From positions 4,961,158-5,025,157 of the forward strand of contig NW_021167079.1 in the NCBI RefSeq assembly GCF_003711515.1: DNA of 64,000 nt, in the 5' to 3' direction. Of the stretch, positions 10,523-22,413 are shown one piece after another (the stretch's first letter is position 1; each line of letters starts with the position of its first letter). This DNA comes from Sodiomyces alkalinus F11. Taxonomy: Eukaryota; Ascomycota; Sordariomycetes; Glomerellales; Plectosphaerellaceae. The position numbers were made by a program, and so were the translations under genes. The notes beneath the pieces were generated by a model that saw only the letters and a list, made by a program, of their open reading frames with translations, did no database searches and was not told the DNA's origin.

Positions 10523-12300
10523 TCACCAGAATCCGCGAGGAGGCATCACCTTCGTAGGCGGGGATTTGGCCCGGGCCGACCGCCAGACGGTAGTATCAAT
10601 GTCGTTGGGAGGCAATTCGACTCTTGAAGGGCGCTTGTTGTGGCGAGACTGCCCCTTCTGGGGGAGACTTGGTGGGTTCCGAGCCCGCCGCGAAGCAAGC
10701 CGCGTCTCCATCCGTTCGCCTTTCTCAGAACCTGACGCGGAACCTGGCGCGGAACCTGCCGATCGAGGCTTTTCGGCTTGTCGAGGCCGCGTTTCGGTCG
10801 TAGTACGGGTACCTCGAGACGAACGAGAATCGGGTTCGCGAACATCACGTCCAACCGACAGGTGAGGCGGATCTCTCTTCGCATCGTCAGCCTGAGGGTC
10901 ACAGCTACCCACAGCAACGGATGCGGAAGTATCAGCAGCATCCTTCTCCGCCTCTGGTTTCTTGGCAGTAATGGAGAGCTGGAATTTCTCAAACTGGCTC
11001 CAAATCAGGGGGTCAAGAATCTTCCGAGTGGCTTGCGTGGGCTGCTGTGGCTTTGAACTAACGGGGTAAGATACGAAGGCAGTGTGGCCGGATTGCTGTT
11101 GGACCTTGGATGAGGAATCAACGACCACGTCCTCGTCGAAATTGATCAGTTTTTCTATGGCCTTCTTCGGACCCGTAGGAGTGTGAGAGGGTCCAGGCTC
11201 AGACTGAGAGTGATGTTCCTCATGACGCTTCATGTCGTCTTTGACGCCATCGTTATTGACGCCTTCTTGGACGGTGGCAGAAGAAGTTGGAGTGATGGCA
11301 GCTTCGGCGTCACGTCTGTTAGAGACAACCTCCTTCTTGCTATCGAGCTCAGCCTTCTGGATCTTCTCGGCAACGTGTGCCATGGTTTTCTCCATGTTGT
11401 TCGTCATGTCACTCCTCCCGGATTCCACATGGCCCGGCTCAGTAAGATCTTCATCAACATCGTAAAAGTCATAGACTTTGTGCCCTTTCTTCATCAGCAT
11501 CTCGCGCAGTAGAGTGTCGGAAGAGAGAATGTTGTTTAGACGCTCAACGGCAAAGCTGGTAGCATCTTCCTGCTTTGGTGGATTGGCGTGAGTATGCTTG
11601 ATGGTACGGGTTACTCCGGTTCCGGTTTTTTTGGCGGGAGGGTCGACGATCCGAGCGGAAGTCTTTGATCCAGTTACGGGTGAAAACGGGCGGGCCTTGG
11701 GGCTGGAAGTAACTTCCGTCAGTAAGTTGAAAAGCAAAAAAATGGAAAAGAATTGACGACGTAGAGGAAGATGGCACCCGTGCACTTACTTGAGGGTCGG
11801 CTTAGTAGGGGAGTTCCGAGGAGTAGAGGCGGAATTGGTTGAACCAACAGAATTCCCACCCCTACCAGCGGTGTGGTGGTCATCATCCTCCACGATGGCA
11901 ACACGCTTGATGTTGCGGATGGTCTCCCTGTGCCGAAGAAGATAGATCAGATATGATGTTGGACAGGGGAAAGAAGTGGCGGAGAACATAACGCAGAACC
12001 CAACAAGAGACTCACATCTTGAGCAACTTTGTGGTGAGGCTGCGAAGTTCCTGAATCAGATCATTGTGTACAGGCTGCGGATTCTCAAAGCTGATATCGC
12101 AGCTCCAGGTCTCTCCCGCCACATTCGTAGTTCTATTCCAACCTAGAGTTAGACCCAAGAGATAACCGGCATGACGGGAAGGATCGAGGTCAACCGTACT
12201 CCACCTTGATTCGGACTCTGGGGAGTTGACGCTGACCCAAGTCCCGAACATCGTGGAGGCCGTCGTCAGTCCTGGGCGGATCGGATGAGCGGCCAGCCAT
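10523..12300 (-). CDS. Hypothetical protein, four exons, 511 aa
   Basis: Proposed exons on the minus strand are 12300-12200, 12132-12016, 11927-11790 and 11702-10523. They join to one 511-codon frame ending at a TGA. Intron 1 (67 nt) has donor GTACGG and a CTAAC branch point. Intron 2 (88 nt) starts GTGAGT, and intron 3 (87 nt) starts GTAAGT. Residues 1-90 (LPRVRIKVETTNVAGETW to KLLKMETIRNIKRV) look folded and end in a helical segment. From about residue 100 the protein is mostly disordered, with Ser/Pro/Lys-rich linkers and short conserved-looking segments such as LINFDEDVVVD and ILDPLIWSQFEKFQL. The C-terminus is basic (Arg/Pro rich). I do not recognise a family. A nuclear role would fit the composition, but that is only an impression. 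A large antisense frame over the last exon is ignored. Confidence 0.65.
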
Positions 12301-14089
12301 GGCAGGATCGAGCTGGTTGTCGTGACTCTTCTGGCGTCTGGTTTAGACTGATGGGGGATGGAAAAGAATAGCAGAATAGAAATATATCAGAACCTGTTGA
12401 TATTCAAGGAGGGAAGCGAAGAAAAAGCTCCGCATGGCCTACCTTAAGGTTCAGATACCGAATTGCATCAAGTGGAAGATCTCAAGGGGTGAGAACCTTT
12501 TTCTAAACAACAAAAGAAAGAAGGGAATATTACACGTGAGGAAAGAGAAGGCATCAAAGAAGTTCTCTGCTGTTGCTGCTTAAGAGGAGGACGGGACGGA
12601 AGCTGACCGATGGGCTGTGTACCTTAGTCCTTGCCCATATGCATCCTGAAGGTTGGTACTTCATAAGGTACTCACATTTGGAGTGTCATCACGATCTTGT
12701 AACAAGAAGAAGGAACCCCCCCAGCCACACCCCTGTGTATAGGGGAAGGTACCCATCATGATAACCTGTGCCTAAAGGGGCTAGGCAATCTGTTCACACT
12801 GGACATATATCCATAGAAGATAGCTAGTGTAGCTCGATGCAACTCATGAAAGAGAATCTGAAGAAATCTTTTGTTGTCCTGGAAAAGAGAGCTTTGAGAT
12901 GCTTTGAATTGGCCCTGGCATTACAGCCTGTCGTAACTTGTGATAGTGCAACATACTAAGGGCCATTACCTTAGGTACCTTAGGTAGAGCAATGGTCTGC
13001 GGAGAAAAGAACAAGCAAACAAGAAAGACGAATGAGCAAATCAATTATCAGGGATGGTGTTAGCTATTGGTAATGGGGATTTGCAGTTAGGTTTGGATAC
13101 ACAGACAAAATTGAAGGGTTTCGATATTCCCTTACCTGTAATTGTGCGAAGCAGAGAACCTGGAAGTTCAAGTACACTTCGGATCTTTACACTTCGGATC
13201 GGACTTCTCAGTGAGTCGATGTCGATGTAATCAATGATGTCCGTCCCTGCAAAATGAAGGTCTCTCCGAATACCGGATGCAGGCTCAATTCTTCATATCA
13301 AGCCGCCCTGCCCTATTGGACTCCGATCTCATACGTGTACATCGGGCAATAGATTCCTGAAGCCGTCAGTGGCAGTGGATGGTCCAGGCCGACGGTATCT
13401 GTACTTCAGGTACGTACTCCGTTCTGAGTGCACCACCATTTGGGCGTAGTGGGACGCTGTAATTACAGATACCTAAGGTACCTTAGTTAGGTAAGGTAAG
13501 GTATAGGTAAGGTACGTAAGGTAAGGTACATAAGGTCCGTCCCCAACGTCATGGAACTTTCGCCTGCCCATAATACTTACCTCGAGTCAACTACGGCAAC
13601 TGTCGAAAGGCGTCCATCAACCACGCACCATCGCCATATTGGACTAGAAAACCTACCAATCTCACCGCTATTACGGATCCGGATCTCTCGGATCTCTATC
13701 ATCTCATCATGTTGGAGGCTTTGGCATCTCGCCTGGGGTCTTCCCGAATCCCAGATTCGTCCCAGAGGCCACAGTGTTTGTCGTATCCATGAGGCATCCT
13801 CCATTCTCACCTCGCCTCTTCCCGCCGTCTTTTTCTTTCCCCCCCCCCTTCTTTATGACCTACCTGCATTGCTTCTATTCTCGTTTGCTAAAGTCCCTTT
13901 CCTGTGCCCAATCTAGTGGCAGGTTATCTCATCTCCTTTGGGGACCCTCGCCTCTCGGCATCACCTTTGCTTCGTCGCCCTCAACAATAGAGGGGTAAAG
14001 GTCGCTGGGAGTCAACCACAACTTCATTCTACATAACCCAATAGCCTCTTTATCCCCTTTCCCACCTGTTTTTACAACACTCTGCCACC
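12301..14089. other. Intergenic with palindromic AAGGTACCTT repeats
   Basis: This divergent spacer lies between the hypothetical protein (-) and the ABC transporter (+). It contains several copies of an AAGGTACCTT-like motif. Copies sit at 12619-12628 (half site), 12968-12987 and a dense cluster at 13471-13535, where ACCTAAGGTACCTTAG is followed by repeated GGTAAG units. A C-run lies at about 13838-13848. No protein-coding ORF is convincing. The last few hundred bases should contain the transporter promoter and leader. Confidence 0.5.
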
Positions 14090-17000
14090 ATGGATGAAGT
14101 ATCAACACCAAAGGCTACCGATATCCCAGGTGGATTTCCCATCACTCCCAGCGTTGTTTCCACTGGTAACCATTCAACTCCTGTCCAGGACCAGGACCAA
14201 GAACATGATGACCACATTGTCGATAATTCAACAGACCTTTCCATCTCTGTTAGAAATTCACAACATGATGTCGGCACCTACTTCCCCATTACTACCTCAA
14301 AGAAGGGTTCGACATCCGGGAACCCACAGTCACGGCGCCCTTCTACTGATAGCAGCACCATGCTTAGAGAGGAGCATCCAAGCATCAAAGACGGTAAAGC
14401 TCCTCCAACGATGCCCATGTCGGCCCCTCAATCAGCAAGGGGACTGCCGGACGAATACAAAGATGATGCAGCCATATCTACCTCACACTCTTCTGACGGT
14501 CCTGTCACCCCCAGCAGCTCCCATCACTCCTCTACGGGAACCATCGAACATGTCCCTCTGAAGCCTGGCCCCAACACCGAGAGACCAGCATTACAGCACC
14601 AGCGTACCAACCTAACCGAATACGACTTATTCAAGATGCTATCCCGCCGTCGTACTTCTGGTGCCACTGCGCCCGCCGCCGAGGAACTCGAAGAGGAAAC
14701 CGAGGAACTCAATATCCTCATGGCCCGTCTATTCGGAAAGACACGACAGGAACAGTCTGAGGAAGCCCAAACTCGCCATAGTGGCGTCGTCTTCCGGCAT
14801 CTTACCGTTAAGGGAGTTGGACTCGGTGCCAGCTTGCAACCCACCGTCGGCGACATCTTCATGGCCTTGCCACGAACTCTCAGAACCCTCTTCACCAAAG
14901 GCCCACGAGCTGCTTTTGCCAGACCCCCGGTCCGAGATCTCATCGGCAATTTTGACGGCTGTGTCCGCCCAGGTGAGCTGCTCCTGGTCCTCGGTCGTCC
15001 CGGCGCCGGCTGTTCCACCTTCCTCGAGGCGTTCTGCAACCAGCGCTCCGGCTTCGAGGCAGTCGAGGGAGAGGTCACCTATGGCGGGACCAGTGCCCGA
15101 GACATGGCCAAGCTGTTTCGGGGTGAAGTCATCTACAACCCCGAGGACGACCTTCATTACGCCACGCTGTCCGTCAAGCGGACCCTCAAGTTCGCCCTGC
15201 AGACCCGGACCCCCGGCAAGCATTCCCGCCTGGAAGGGGAGAGCCGCAAGGACTACGTCGACGAGTTCATGCGGGTCGTGGCCAAACTCTTCTGGATCGA
15301 GCACACCCTCGACACCAAGGTTGGCAACGAGTTCATTCGGGGCGTCTCGGGAGGCGAGAGGAAGCGGGTGAGTATCGCCGAGGCTATGGTCACGCGAGCT
15401 TCCGTCCAGGGATGGGACAACTCCAGCAAGGGTCTCGACGCTAGTACCGCGCTCGAGTATGTGCGGTCCATCCGCGCCATGACCAATATGGCCAATATCT
15501 CGACCGCCGTCTCCCTCTACCAGGCCGGCGAGCCCCTTTTCGAGCTCGTCGATAAGGTCCTTCTCATCGATAAGGGAAAGTGTCTCTATTTTGGCCCGGC
15601 CGAGAACGCGAAGCAGTACTTCCTCGATCTGGGCTTCGACTGCCCCGAGCGCTGGACTACCGCCGATTTCCTGACCTCGGTGAGCGACGAACACGAGCGG
15701 AGCGTGCGCCCCGGCTGGGAAGACTGAATTCCTCGGTCCCCCGACGAATTCTCCGACGCCTTCCGCCGCAGCGAAGCCTACCGGCGGAACAAGGCCGACA
15801 TGGAAGAGTTTGAGACCCACCTGGCGGCTCAGGTCCAGGAACGGGAGGCTGCCGTGACGAAGGAGACGGAGAAGAAAAACTACACGCTTCCTTTCCATCA
15901 GCAGGTGATTGCCTGTACGAAGCGCCAATTCCTCATCATGGCAGGCGATCGCGCCTCCTTGCTCGGTAAATGGGGCGGCCTTGTCTTCCAGGGGCTCATC
16001 GTCGGCAGTCTCTTCTTCAACTTGCCGGCCACCGCCGCCGGGGCGTTCCCTCGCGGGGGCACGCTGTTCTTCCTCCTCCTCTTCAACGCGTTGCTCGCGC
16101 TTGCTGAGCAGACCGCCGCTTTCGAGTCCAAGCCCATCTTGCTCAAGCACAAGTCGTTCTCCTTCTACCGTCCTGCTGCTTATGCGATCGCGCAGACTGT
16201 TGTCGACGTACCTTTGATCTTCGTACAAGTCATGCTCTTCAACATTATCATCTACTTCATGTCTAATCTAGCCCGGACGGCATCGCAGTTCTTCATCGCC
16301 TGTCTGATTCTGTGGCTCGTCACGATGGTCACGTATGCTTTTTTCCGTGCCATCTCCGCCTGGTGCAAGACCATGGACGTTGCCACCCGCTTCACCGGTA
16401 TTTCCGTCCAGGTTATCATTGTCTACACTGGTTATCTCATCCCACCCAGTTCTATGCACCCCTGGTTCAGCTGGCTCCGCTGGATCAACTGGCTCCAGTA
16501 CGGCTTTGAATGCCTCGTCGCAAACGAGTTCTACAACCTCGACCTTCGATGCGAACCGCCCTACTTGGTCCCACTGGGACCCCAGGCTCGGCCGCCGTAC
16601 CAGTCCTGCAAGCTGTGCGGTAGCGAGCCGGGCTCGACGTCCGTCGCGGGCTCCAACTACATTCAGGAATCCTTCACGTACAGTCGGGCGCATTTGTGGC
16701 GCAATTTCGGCTTCCTCTGGGCCTTCTTTGTCATTTTCGTCCTCCTGGGTGCGGTTGGCATGGAGTTGATGAAGCCGAACGCCGGCGGAGGTGCGATTAC
16801 CGTGTTCAAGAGGGGTCAGGTCCCAAAGTCGACCCAGAACAACATCGAAACCGGAGGGCGGCACGGGAAGGGGTCCGATGTGGAGTCAGGCCTTGCTGCG
16901 GGTTCTGCGCAAACGATGCCCGACGGTAATGGCATTCAGGAGAAGAAGGAAACTGAGAAGAGCGATAGTGCTGTTAATCGAGTTGCGAGGAATGAGACCG

Positions 17001-18998
17001 TCTTCACTTTTCGGGACGTTAACTACACGATACCATACGAAAAGGGCGAGAGGACGCTGCTTAAGGACATCCAAGGCTATGTCCGTCCCGGAAAGCTCAC
17101 CGCCCTCATGGGTGCTTCAGGTACAGTGGCCTCGTGGAATGACGGCTCACATGCGCATCGGCTTACTGACTTCTGTAACAGGTGCGGGAAAGACGACGTT
17201 GCTGAACGCTCTGGCGCAGCGTCTCGACTTCGGTACAGGGACGGGCGAGTTCCTTGTGGACGGACGACCACTCCCTAAATCGTTTCAAAGAGCGACCGGG
17301 TTCGCCGAACAGATGGACGTGCATGAACCCACGGCAACAGTCCGGGAGGCTCTACAGTTTTCGGCCCTGCTCCGACAACCTCGGGAAGCGCCCAAGCAGG
17401 AGAAGCTCGACTACTGCGAGACCATTATTGACCTCTTGGAAATGCGTGATATTGCTGGCGCAACGATTGGCAAGGTCGGCGAGGGGCTAAATCCTGAGCA
17501 GCGCAAAAGGCTCACTATCGGAGTGGAGCTCGCGGCCAAACCGGACCTGTTACTGTTCCTCGACGAACCGACATCGGGTCTCGACTCCGGAGCCGCATTC
17601 CATATCGTTCGATTTCTCCGCAAGCTCGCCGATGCCGGGCAAGCGGTCCTCTGCACCATTCACCAGCCGTCGGCCGTGTTATTCGAGCATTTTGACGAGT
17701 TGCTGCTCCTCAAGTCTGGCGGGCGCATCGCGTACCATGGGCCCCTGGGTGAAGACAGCCAGGAGCTCATCGGGTACCTGGAATCGCACGGGGCTCCCAA
17801 GTGTCCTCCCCATGCCAACCCGGCCGAGTACATGCTCGAGACCATTGGTGCGGGCGACCCGAACTACCGTGGGCCGGACTGGGGCGACGTATGGGAACGA
17901 TCACAGCAACGGCAGGCGCGAACACACGAAATCGAGGCGATGATCGCGCAGCGGCGGGAGGTCGAACCGGCAGCGAACCTCCGAGACGACCGCGAATTCG
18001 CAACGCCGCTACGGACGCAAATGGCGCAGGTGGTGAAGCGACCGTTCGTGGCATACTGGCGATCGCCGAGCTACATCGTGGGCAAGTTCATGCTGCACAT
18101 CCTGACGGGGTTATTCAACACGTTCACGTTCTGGAAGCTGGGATACTCGAGCGTCGACTACCAGAACCGGCTCTTCTCCATCTTCATGACGCTGACCATC
18201 GCCCCGCCGTTGATACAGCAGCTGCAGCCCGTGTTCCTGCACAGCCGCAACGTCTTCCAGTCGCGCGAGAACGGCGCCAAGATCTACTCGTGGGCCGCGT
18301 GGGTGACGGGCGCCGTGGCGGCGGAGGTGCCCTACGCGATCGCGGCGGGGGCCGTCTACTACTGCTGCTGGTGGTTCGGCGTCTTCGGAACGGCGGTGTC
18401 GTCCTTCACTTCGGGGTTCGCGTTCCTGCTCGTCGTCCTGTTCGAGCTCTACTACGTCAGCTTCGGGCAGGCCATCGCGGCGCTGGCGCCCAACCAGCTG
18501 CTGGCGTCGCTGCTGGTGCCTGTCTTCTTCCTGTTCGTGGTCAGTTTTTGCGGCGTGGTGGTCCCGCCGGCGCAGCTTCCGACGTTTTGGCGGAGCTGGA
18601 TGTATTGGCTCTCGCCGTTCCACTACCTCCTCGAGGCGTTCCTGGCGGCGGCGATACACGACCAGCCGGTCCGATGCGCGCAGGACGAGCTGGCGCGGTT
18701 CGATGCCCCCGACGGGATGAGCTGCGAGGAGTACGTGCAGCCCTACATCGAAGAGGTGGGGATGGGGTACGTGCGGACGGGAGACGACGGCATGTGTGAG
18801 TTTTGCCAGTATGCGACGGGAGACGAGTTTGGACGCAGCTTCAGCGTGTATTACCGGAACATCTGGCGTGACTTTGGGGTCTTTTGCGGGTTTATTGCGT
18901 TCAACTACGCTGTGGTCTTTTTTGCGACGTGGTTGCGGTTTCGGGGACGGAACCCGTTGAAGGGGGTTTTGGCGCGGTGGCGGGCTGGGATGGAATGA
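14090..18998 (+). CDS. PDR-type ABC multidrug transporter, interrupted by one in-frame TGA
   Basis: A full-size ABCG/PDR pump with order NBD1-TMD1-NBD2-TMD2. Exon 1 is 14090-17120; a 61-nt intron (17121-17181) splits the NBD2 P-loop; exon 2 is 17182-18998. The combined frame has 1616 codons including the stop, normal for the family. NBD1 has the PDR-typical degenerate Walker A GRPGAGCST (302-310), signature VSGGE (419-423) and Walker B region WDNSSKGLDAST. NBD2 has canonical GASGAGKTT (1008-1016) and LDEPTSGLDS. Each TMD shows about six hydrophobic segments. Codon 546 (15725-15727) is TGA, inside the conserved GWED-R-IPRSP segment where relatives have Arg, so CGA to TGA is the simplest change. 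Reading resumes in the same frame with fully conserved sequence. It could be a young pseudogene, a sequencing error or a readthrough gene. If made, it would export drugs or lipids at the plasma membrane. Confidence 0.88.
15725..15727 (+). other. In-frame TGA inside the PDR transporter
   Basis: TGA follows codons for GWED and precedes ATT CCT CGG. The upstream frame (14090-15727) and the downstream frame (through 17120) are in register. A possible intron from the GTGAGC at 15680 to the acceptor ending at 15771 would be 92 nt, which breaks the frame and deletes conserved residues. Splicing therefore does not easily explain the stop. Confidence 0.85.
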
Positions 18999-19459
18999 GT
19001 TGTCTTTGATTAGTAGCGGCTCTTTTTTTCTCTTTTTTTTTCCTCCTTCGAGTGCAAGAAACAAGAAAACGAGCCAAATCTATACGCATTAATGTGTCTT
19101 TGCTTGGACTCTTATGGTTGACGGAGAATGTTGGTCTTTGTACTTGTGTGTGGTGTGATGGAAATGGGGGACACTCGAGGGGGGTCAGGATTTTCAGGGG
19201 TTCAGGAGTTCAAGGGCTCAGGGGTTCACGAATGATGACCGTCGACCAACACATACAAGTCCACGTGACGTGGCTACCCGCTTTTCTGTCTCGTAAACCT
19301 GTCTGGTATTTTGACGACGACCTGAGACCACGGACCGAGACCTGGAAACATACTTTGTTCATCCTGTTCATACCGGCGTTTGTCTGTCTCTCTTTTCGCT
19401 GTTCATTCTCCTTTCTTCTTCTGTTTCCCCGTGCATACGTTCAGCATTCAATCCCTAAG
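18999..19459. other. Intergenic, ABC transporter to Mpv17-family gene
   Basis: A 461-bp tandem spacer. It begins with T-runs at 19023-19041, likely 3' UTR, followed by a G-rich stretch (about 19160-19230) and the leader of the Mpv17-family gene. No gene is seen. Confidence 0.5.
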
Positions 19460-20471
19460 ATGCCGTCTCCCATCGTCACGGCCACGCTTCAAGCGACGGT
19501 CTTATCATCGGCTTCCAATATCTGCGCACAAATCATTGTGGCGTACCAAAACAAGGTCAGGAGAAGCGAATAGAATCTTGTTTTGACGAGTCTCTGTTTT
19601 GATTAGGGCCAACCCGGGTTTCCTCGTCCGCCCGTCTTCGTCCCCTGCCTCGCTGGGTCCCCAGCATCACGATATCACGTGACCCTCTCACAATCCACTC
19701 TCTGTTCCTTCGATCTCGTTCTCATCAAGAGAGCCTCGGATCCATCTCTCTTTTGTCCCTTCTTGATCCATAGCCCGACGACTCAGAACCCCAGCAGAAA
19801 AAGAGACAAGGGAAACTAGACAGGAAAAAGGACACGAAGTACCACTGACACTGTAAATACTACTCAGCGCCCCTTCTCTCTGGACATCATCCAGTTCCTC
19901 CGCTTCGTGACGCTCTCCCTGATCACGGCCCCGCCGAACTACCACTGGCAGCAGTTCCTGGAACGCACGTTCCCGGCGTACCCGTCTCCGTCCTCGTCGT
20001 CGTCTCGGCCGAGCCGGCGGCTGAGCGACGTGGAGATGAAACCGGTCGACGCGGCCCTGGCGGCCGAGAAGAAGCACGACGAGGCCTCGTCGGCCGGGCA
20101 GCAGCCCAAGTTCAGCCTGCAGAACACGCTGACCAAGTGGTTCGTCGACTGCATCACCCTCGGCGCCATCTTCAACACGGTTGCCTTCCTTGTCATCATG
20201 GGGTTCATGAAAGGGCAGGACCGGAGCCAGATTTGGTATAATATCCAGACTGTATGTATATACTCTTGTTCCTCCTGTTCCCTGCGACTTGGCTGATGTG
20301 ATTGGGAAATGATAGGAAACCATCCCGATTATCGTGGCCGGGTATAAGATCTGGCCTATTGCGTCTATTATCAGCTTCAGCTTCGTGCCTGTCAACCGGC
20401 GCATTGTCTTCCTAAGTTTTGTTGGCTTGCTCTGGGGTATTTATATGAGTTTGGTTGCTCAGAGGGTGTGA
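19460..20471 (+). CDS. Mpv17/PMP22-family membrane protein
   Basis: Three exons (19460-19555, 19868-20251, 20316-20471) give 211 residues. The first exon encodes MPSPIVTATLQATVLSSAS, a typical start of the fungal family. Exon 2 holds RPFSLDIIQFLRF and APPNYHWQQFLE. Exon 3 ends with the family hallmark WPIASIISFSFVPVNRRIVF and a final helix. Four hydrophobic segments are visible. Between helices 2 and 3 sits a hydrophilic Ser/Lys/Glu-rich insertion (about residues 65-105), longer than in Mpv17 itself. Members reside in the inner mitochondrial or peroxisomal membrane and are thought to form channels; which organelle applies here cannot be told. Intron 1 is long (312 nt) with a weak GTCAGG donor, so an extra small exon there is possible. 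Intron 2 (64 nt) starts GTATGT and is secure. Confidence 0.82.
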
Positions 20472-21155
20472 GGGATCGGTTCTCTCTGTCCTATGTTATG
20501 CGTTCCATGCTTCTGTGTGCTGCTTTGTGTAGTACGGGCCACCGCATTTGACGAGTTTGCGAGGTATATGGATGTCTTTGGGGGAGGAGTCCATGGGTGG
20601 GCTGCGGGAACGCGGGTTCGGTCCACCGCACCCCATTATTACCCATCGCTCGTGTGTCCCTTCTCCACAGTGCAAAAGAGTACCCTTCTTTTCACCTCTC
20701 CCTATGGGCTTTCTTCTTCATTCTTCGTTTATGAGTTCCCTCCGTGGATTGGGCGGGGATTCCGTGGACAGTCATCCGCTAGAAGGGACAATAGCTTATG
20801 GTGTATCACGATTCAGGCCAAGAGTAGGATCATCATGTACATTACGTGTACAACGACGGTTGTAGAGGAGAGCATCAATTAACATGAATTGTTTATTTTC
20901 ACTTCGGACAAAATGGAAGTGGGTGGAATCGATTCCGGTTCAAGAGGGTTGCAGTTTTTATGCCTTTGCCAACAACCGGGCAACCCAGCCTACGAGGGCT
21001 GGACTTGGGAGAGCAAGGGCTCTTCAACGTCCGGTTCATCCACTTGTCCCCACTCCGGTGCTCTCCGTTGCTGGTGCGTTGAAATGAATTCAATCCTAAC
21101 GCCGCGGAAAGAACCTTCTACCAAAGTTTCACCCCTCCAATCAACAACAAGTAAT
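20472..21155. other. Intergenic, no gene seen
   Basis: This spacer holds the 3' flank of the Mpv17-family gene and the 5' flank of the tRNA. ORFs here are short and overlap in several frames without recognisable content. Confidence 0.45.
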
Positions 21156-21227
21156 GGGCGATTGGTTTAGTGGTATAACGTCTGCTTAGCATGCTGAAGG
21201 TCCCGCGTTCGATTCGCGGATTGTCCA
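21156..21227 (+). tRNA. tRNA-Ala (anticodon AGC)
   Basis: The 72-nt sequence folds as a cloverleaf. The acceptor arm GGGCGAT pairs with ATTGTCC (two G-U pairs). The anticodon loop TTAGCAT carries AGC. The T arm CCGCG-TTCGATT-CGCGG is perfect. The anticodon stem TCTGC/GCTGA has a T-T mismatch at its centre, and the D stem is short, which are mild oddities. There is no intron and no encoded CCA. A short T-run follows at 21230-21233, as expected for RNA polymerase III termination. Internal A-box (TGGTTTAGTGG) and B-box (GTTCGATTC) promoter elements are present. Confidence 0.93.
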
Positions 21228-22413
21228 TATTTTCTGGCACATCCTCGGAGGTGCTCCTTTTTTTCTCTCTTTCCTCTTTCCTCTTTCCTCTTTTTTCTTC
21301 TTCCTTCCTTTTTTCCTTTCGTCGCTCTTGGATCCATAGTCGTGACTAATTTAGTCGAGGTGTCGGTAGGGTTCCAACAAGCACAATCACGTGATGACAT
21401 CTGATATCTTACGTGGGGGGGTCCACGACGGAGTCGCTGGGTGGGAGGAGCCATGCTGTGGAAGGCCATAGCCTCTGCGGGATTGCCGAGTAAAGTTGCT
21501 GGGCCAGTATTTCAAATGTTACCAAGCCATTTCAAAAAGTATTTAGAGATGTACGAACTTGCCTACGCAACGACCGAAACATACATGGAACTCACGTGGG
21601 TGCATCTACCTAAGGTAGGTAATCCGTTGAGGAATCGTGAGGAGTCATGCGGGGGTTGGTTCTGCGGAGAAGGGGATTCTAGTCGAAACGTGGTTGGACC
21701 TCACGAAACAAGGCACGGGGTTGTAGTTTTTCGGAGCAGCTATGCGGGGGTATTGGTAGGAGAAATTCCTCGTTTATACCTTCGTGCGGGGTAAGGGGAA
21801 GCCATCCGTATTCTCTCATTGTCACTGTTGGCTGCCAGGTTCGACTGTGATATCATCCCATTTCTTGGGGCATGGATGTTCAAACAACTTGCATTTAGAA
21901 CTCAGCGTGGGAAGCAACTTTTTACCATCATGCAGCATAACAAGCCCCTACACAGCCAACGGTAGAACAACAAGAGGGGACATAACATGAATTAGCCGGC
22001 ATCGTTCTTAACCACTAAGGTAGGAACCGACGAGGATGCACCCGTATACGACGTGCGAATAGAGTCCACGCGTGCACCGGGACACATGAAGACATCGCAA
22101 GTAAAGTAAATCATTGCGTTGCATTGCATTGTGGAAAGCTCATCTAACAAAACTAACAACTAAGTAAAAAAAAGAAAACAAAAAACCAATCATACATTAA
22201 GAGGTAAAAACTGCAAATAGGTATCATCGTGGAGAATAGAAAGCACAAGTGCATCAGCCGTTGCGTTGCGTTAGCCGTTAGCGTTAGCGTTGCGTTGCTC
22301 ATTCATGGCCCACCAGTCATGATAATTCCTCCCCTTGCGGGACGTCATCTCAACTTCATGCATCATGAACCGCTCCACTCCTTTTCCCCCCCTCTCTCTC
22401 CAGTTCTTCCTCA
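21228..22413. other. Intergenic, no gene seen
   Basis: After the tRNA comes a pyrimidine-rich block (21258-21325) and about 1 kb without a convincing gene. A TACCTAAGGTAGGTA motif lies at about 21607-21621. Small repeats of gttgcgttgc/gttagcgtt type occur at about 22258-22300. The right end is the 3' flank of the coiled-coil gene on the minus strand. Confidence 0.45.

Noticed and set aside
15680..15771. An intron removing the in-frame TGA of the transporter
   Set aside because: The donor GTGAGC and acceptor GCAG exist, but the 92-nt length shifts frame and would delete family-conserved residues.
14729..16228. 499-codon minus-strand ORF across the ABC transporter
   Set aside because: It is antisense to conserved PDR domains and contains no recognisable domain.
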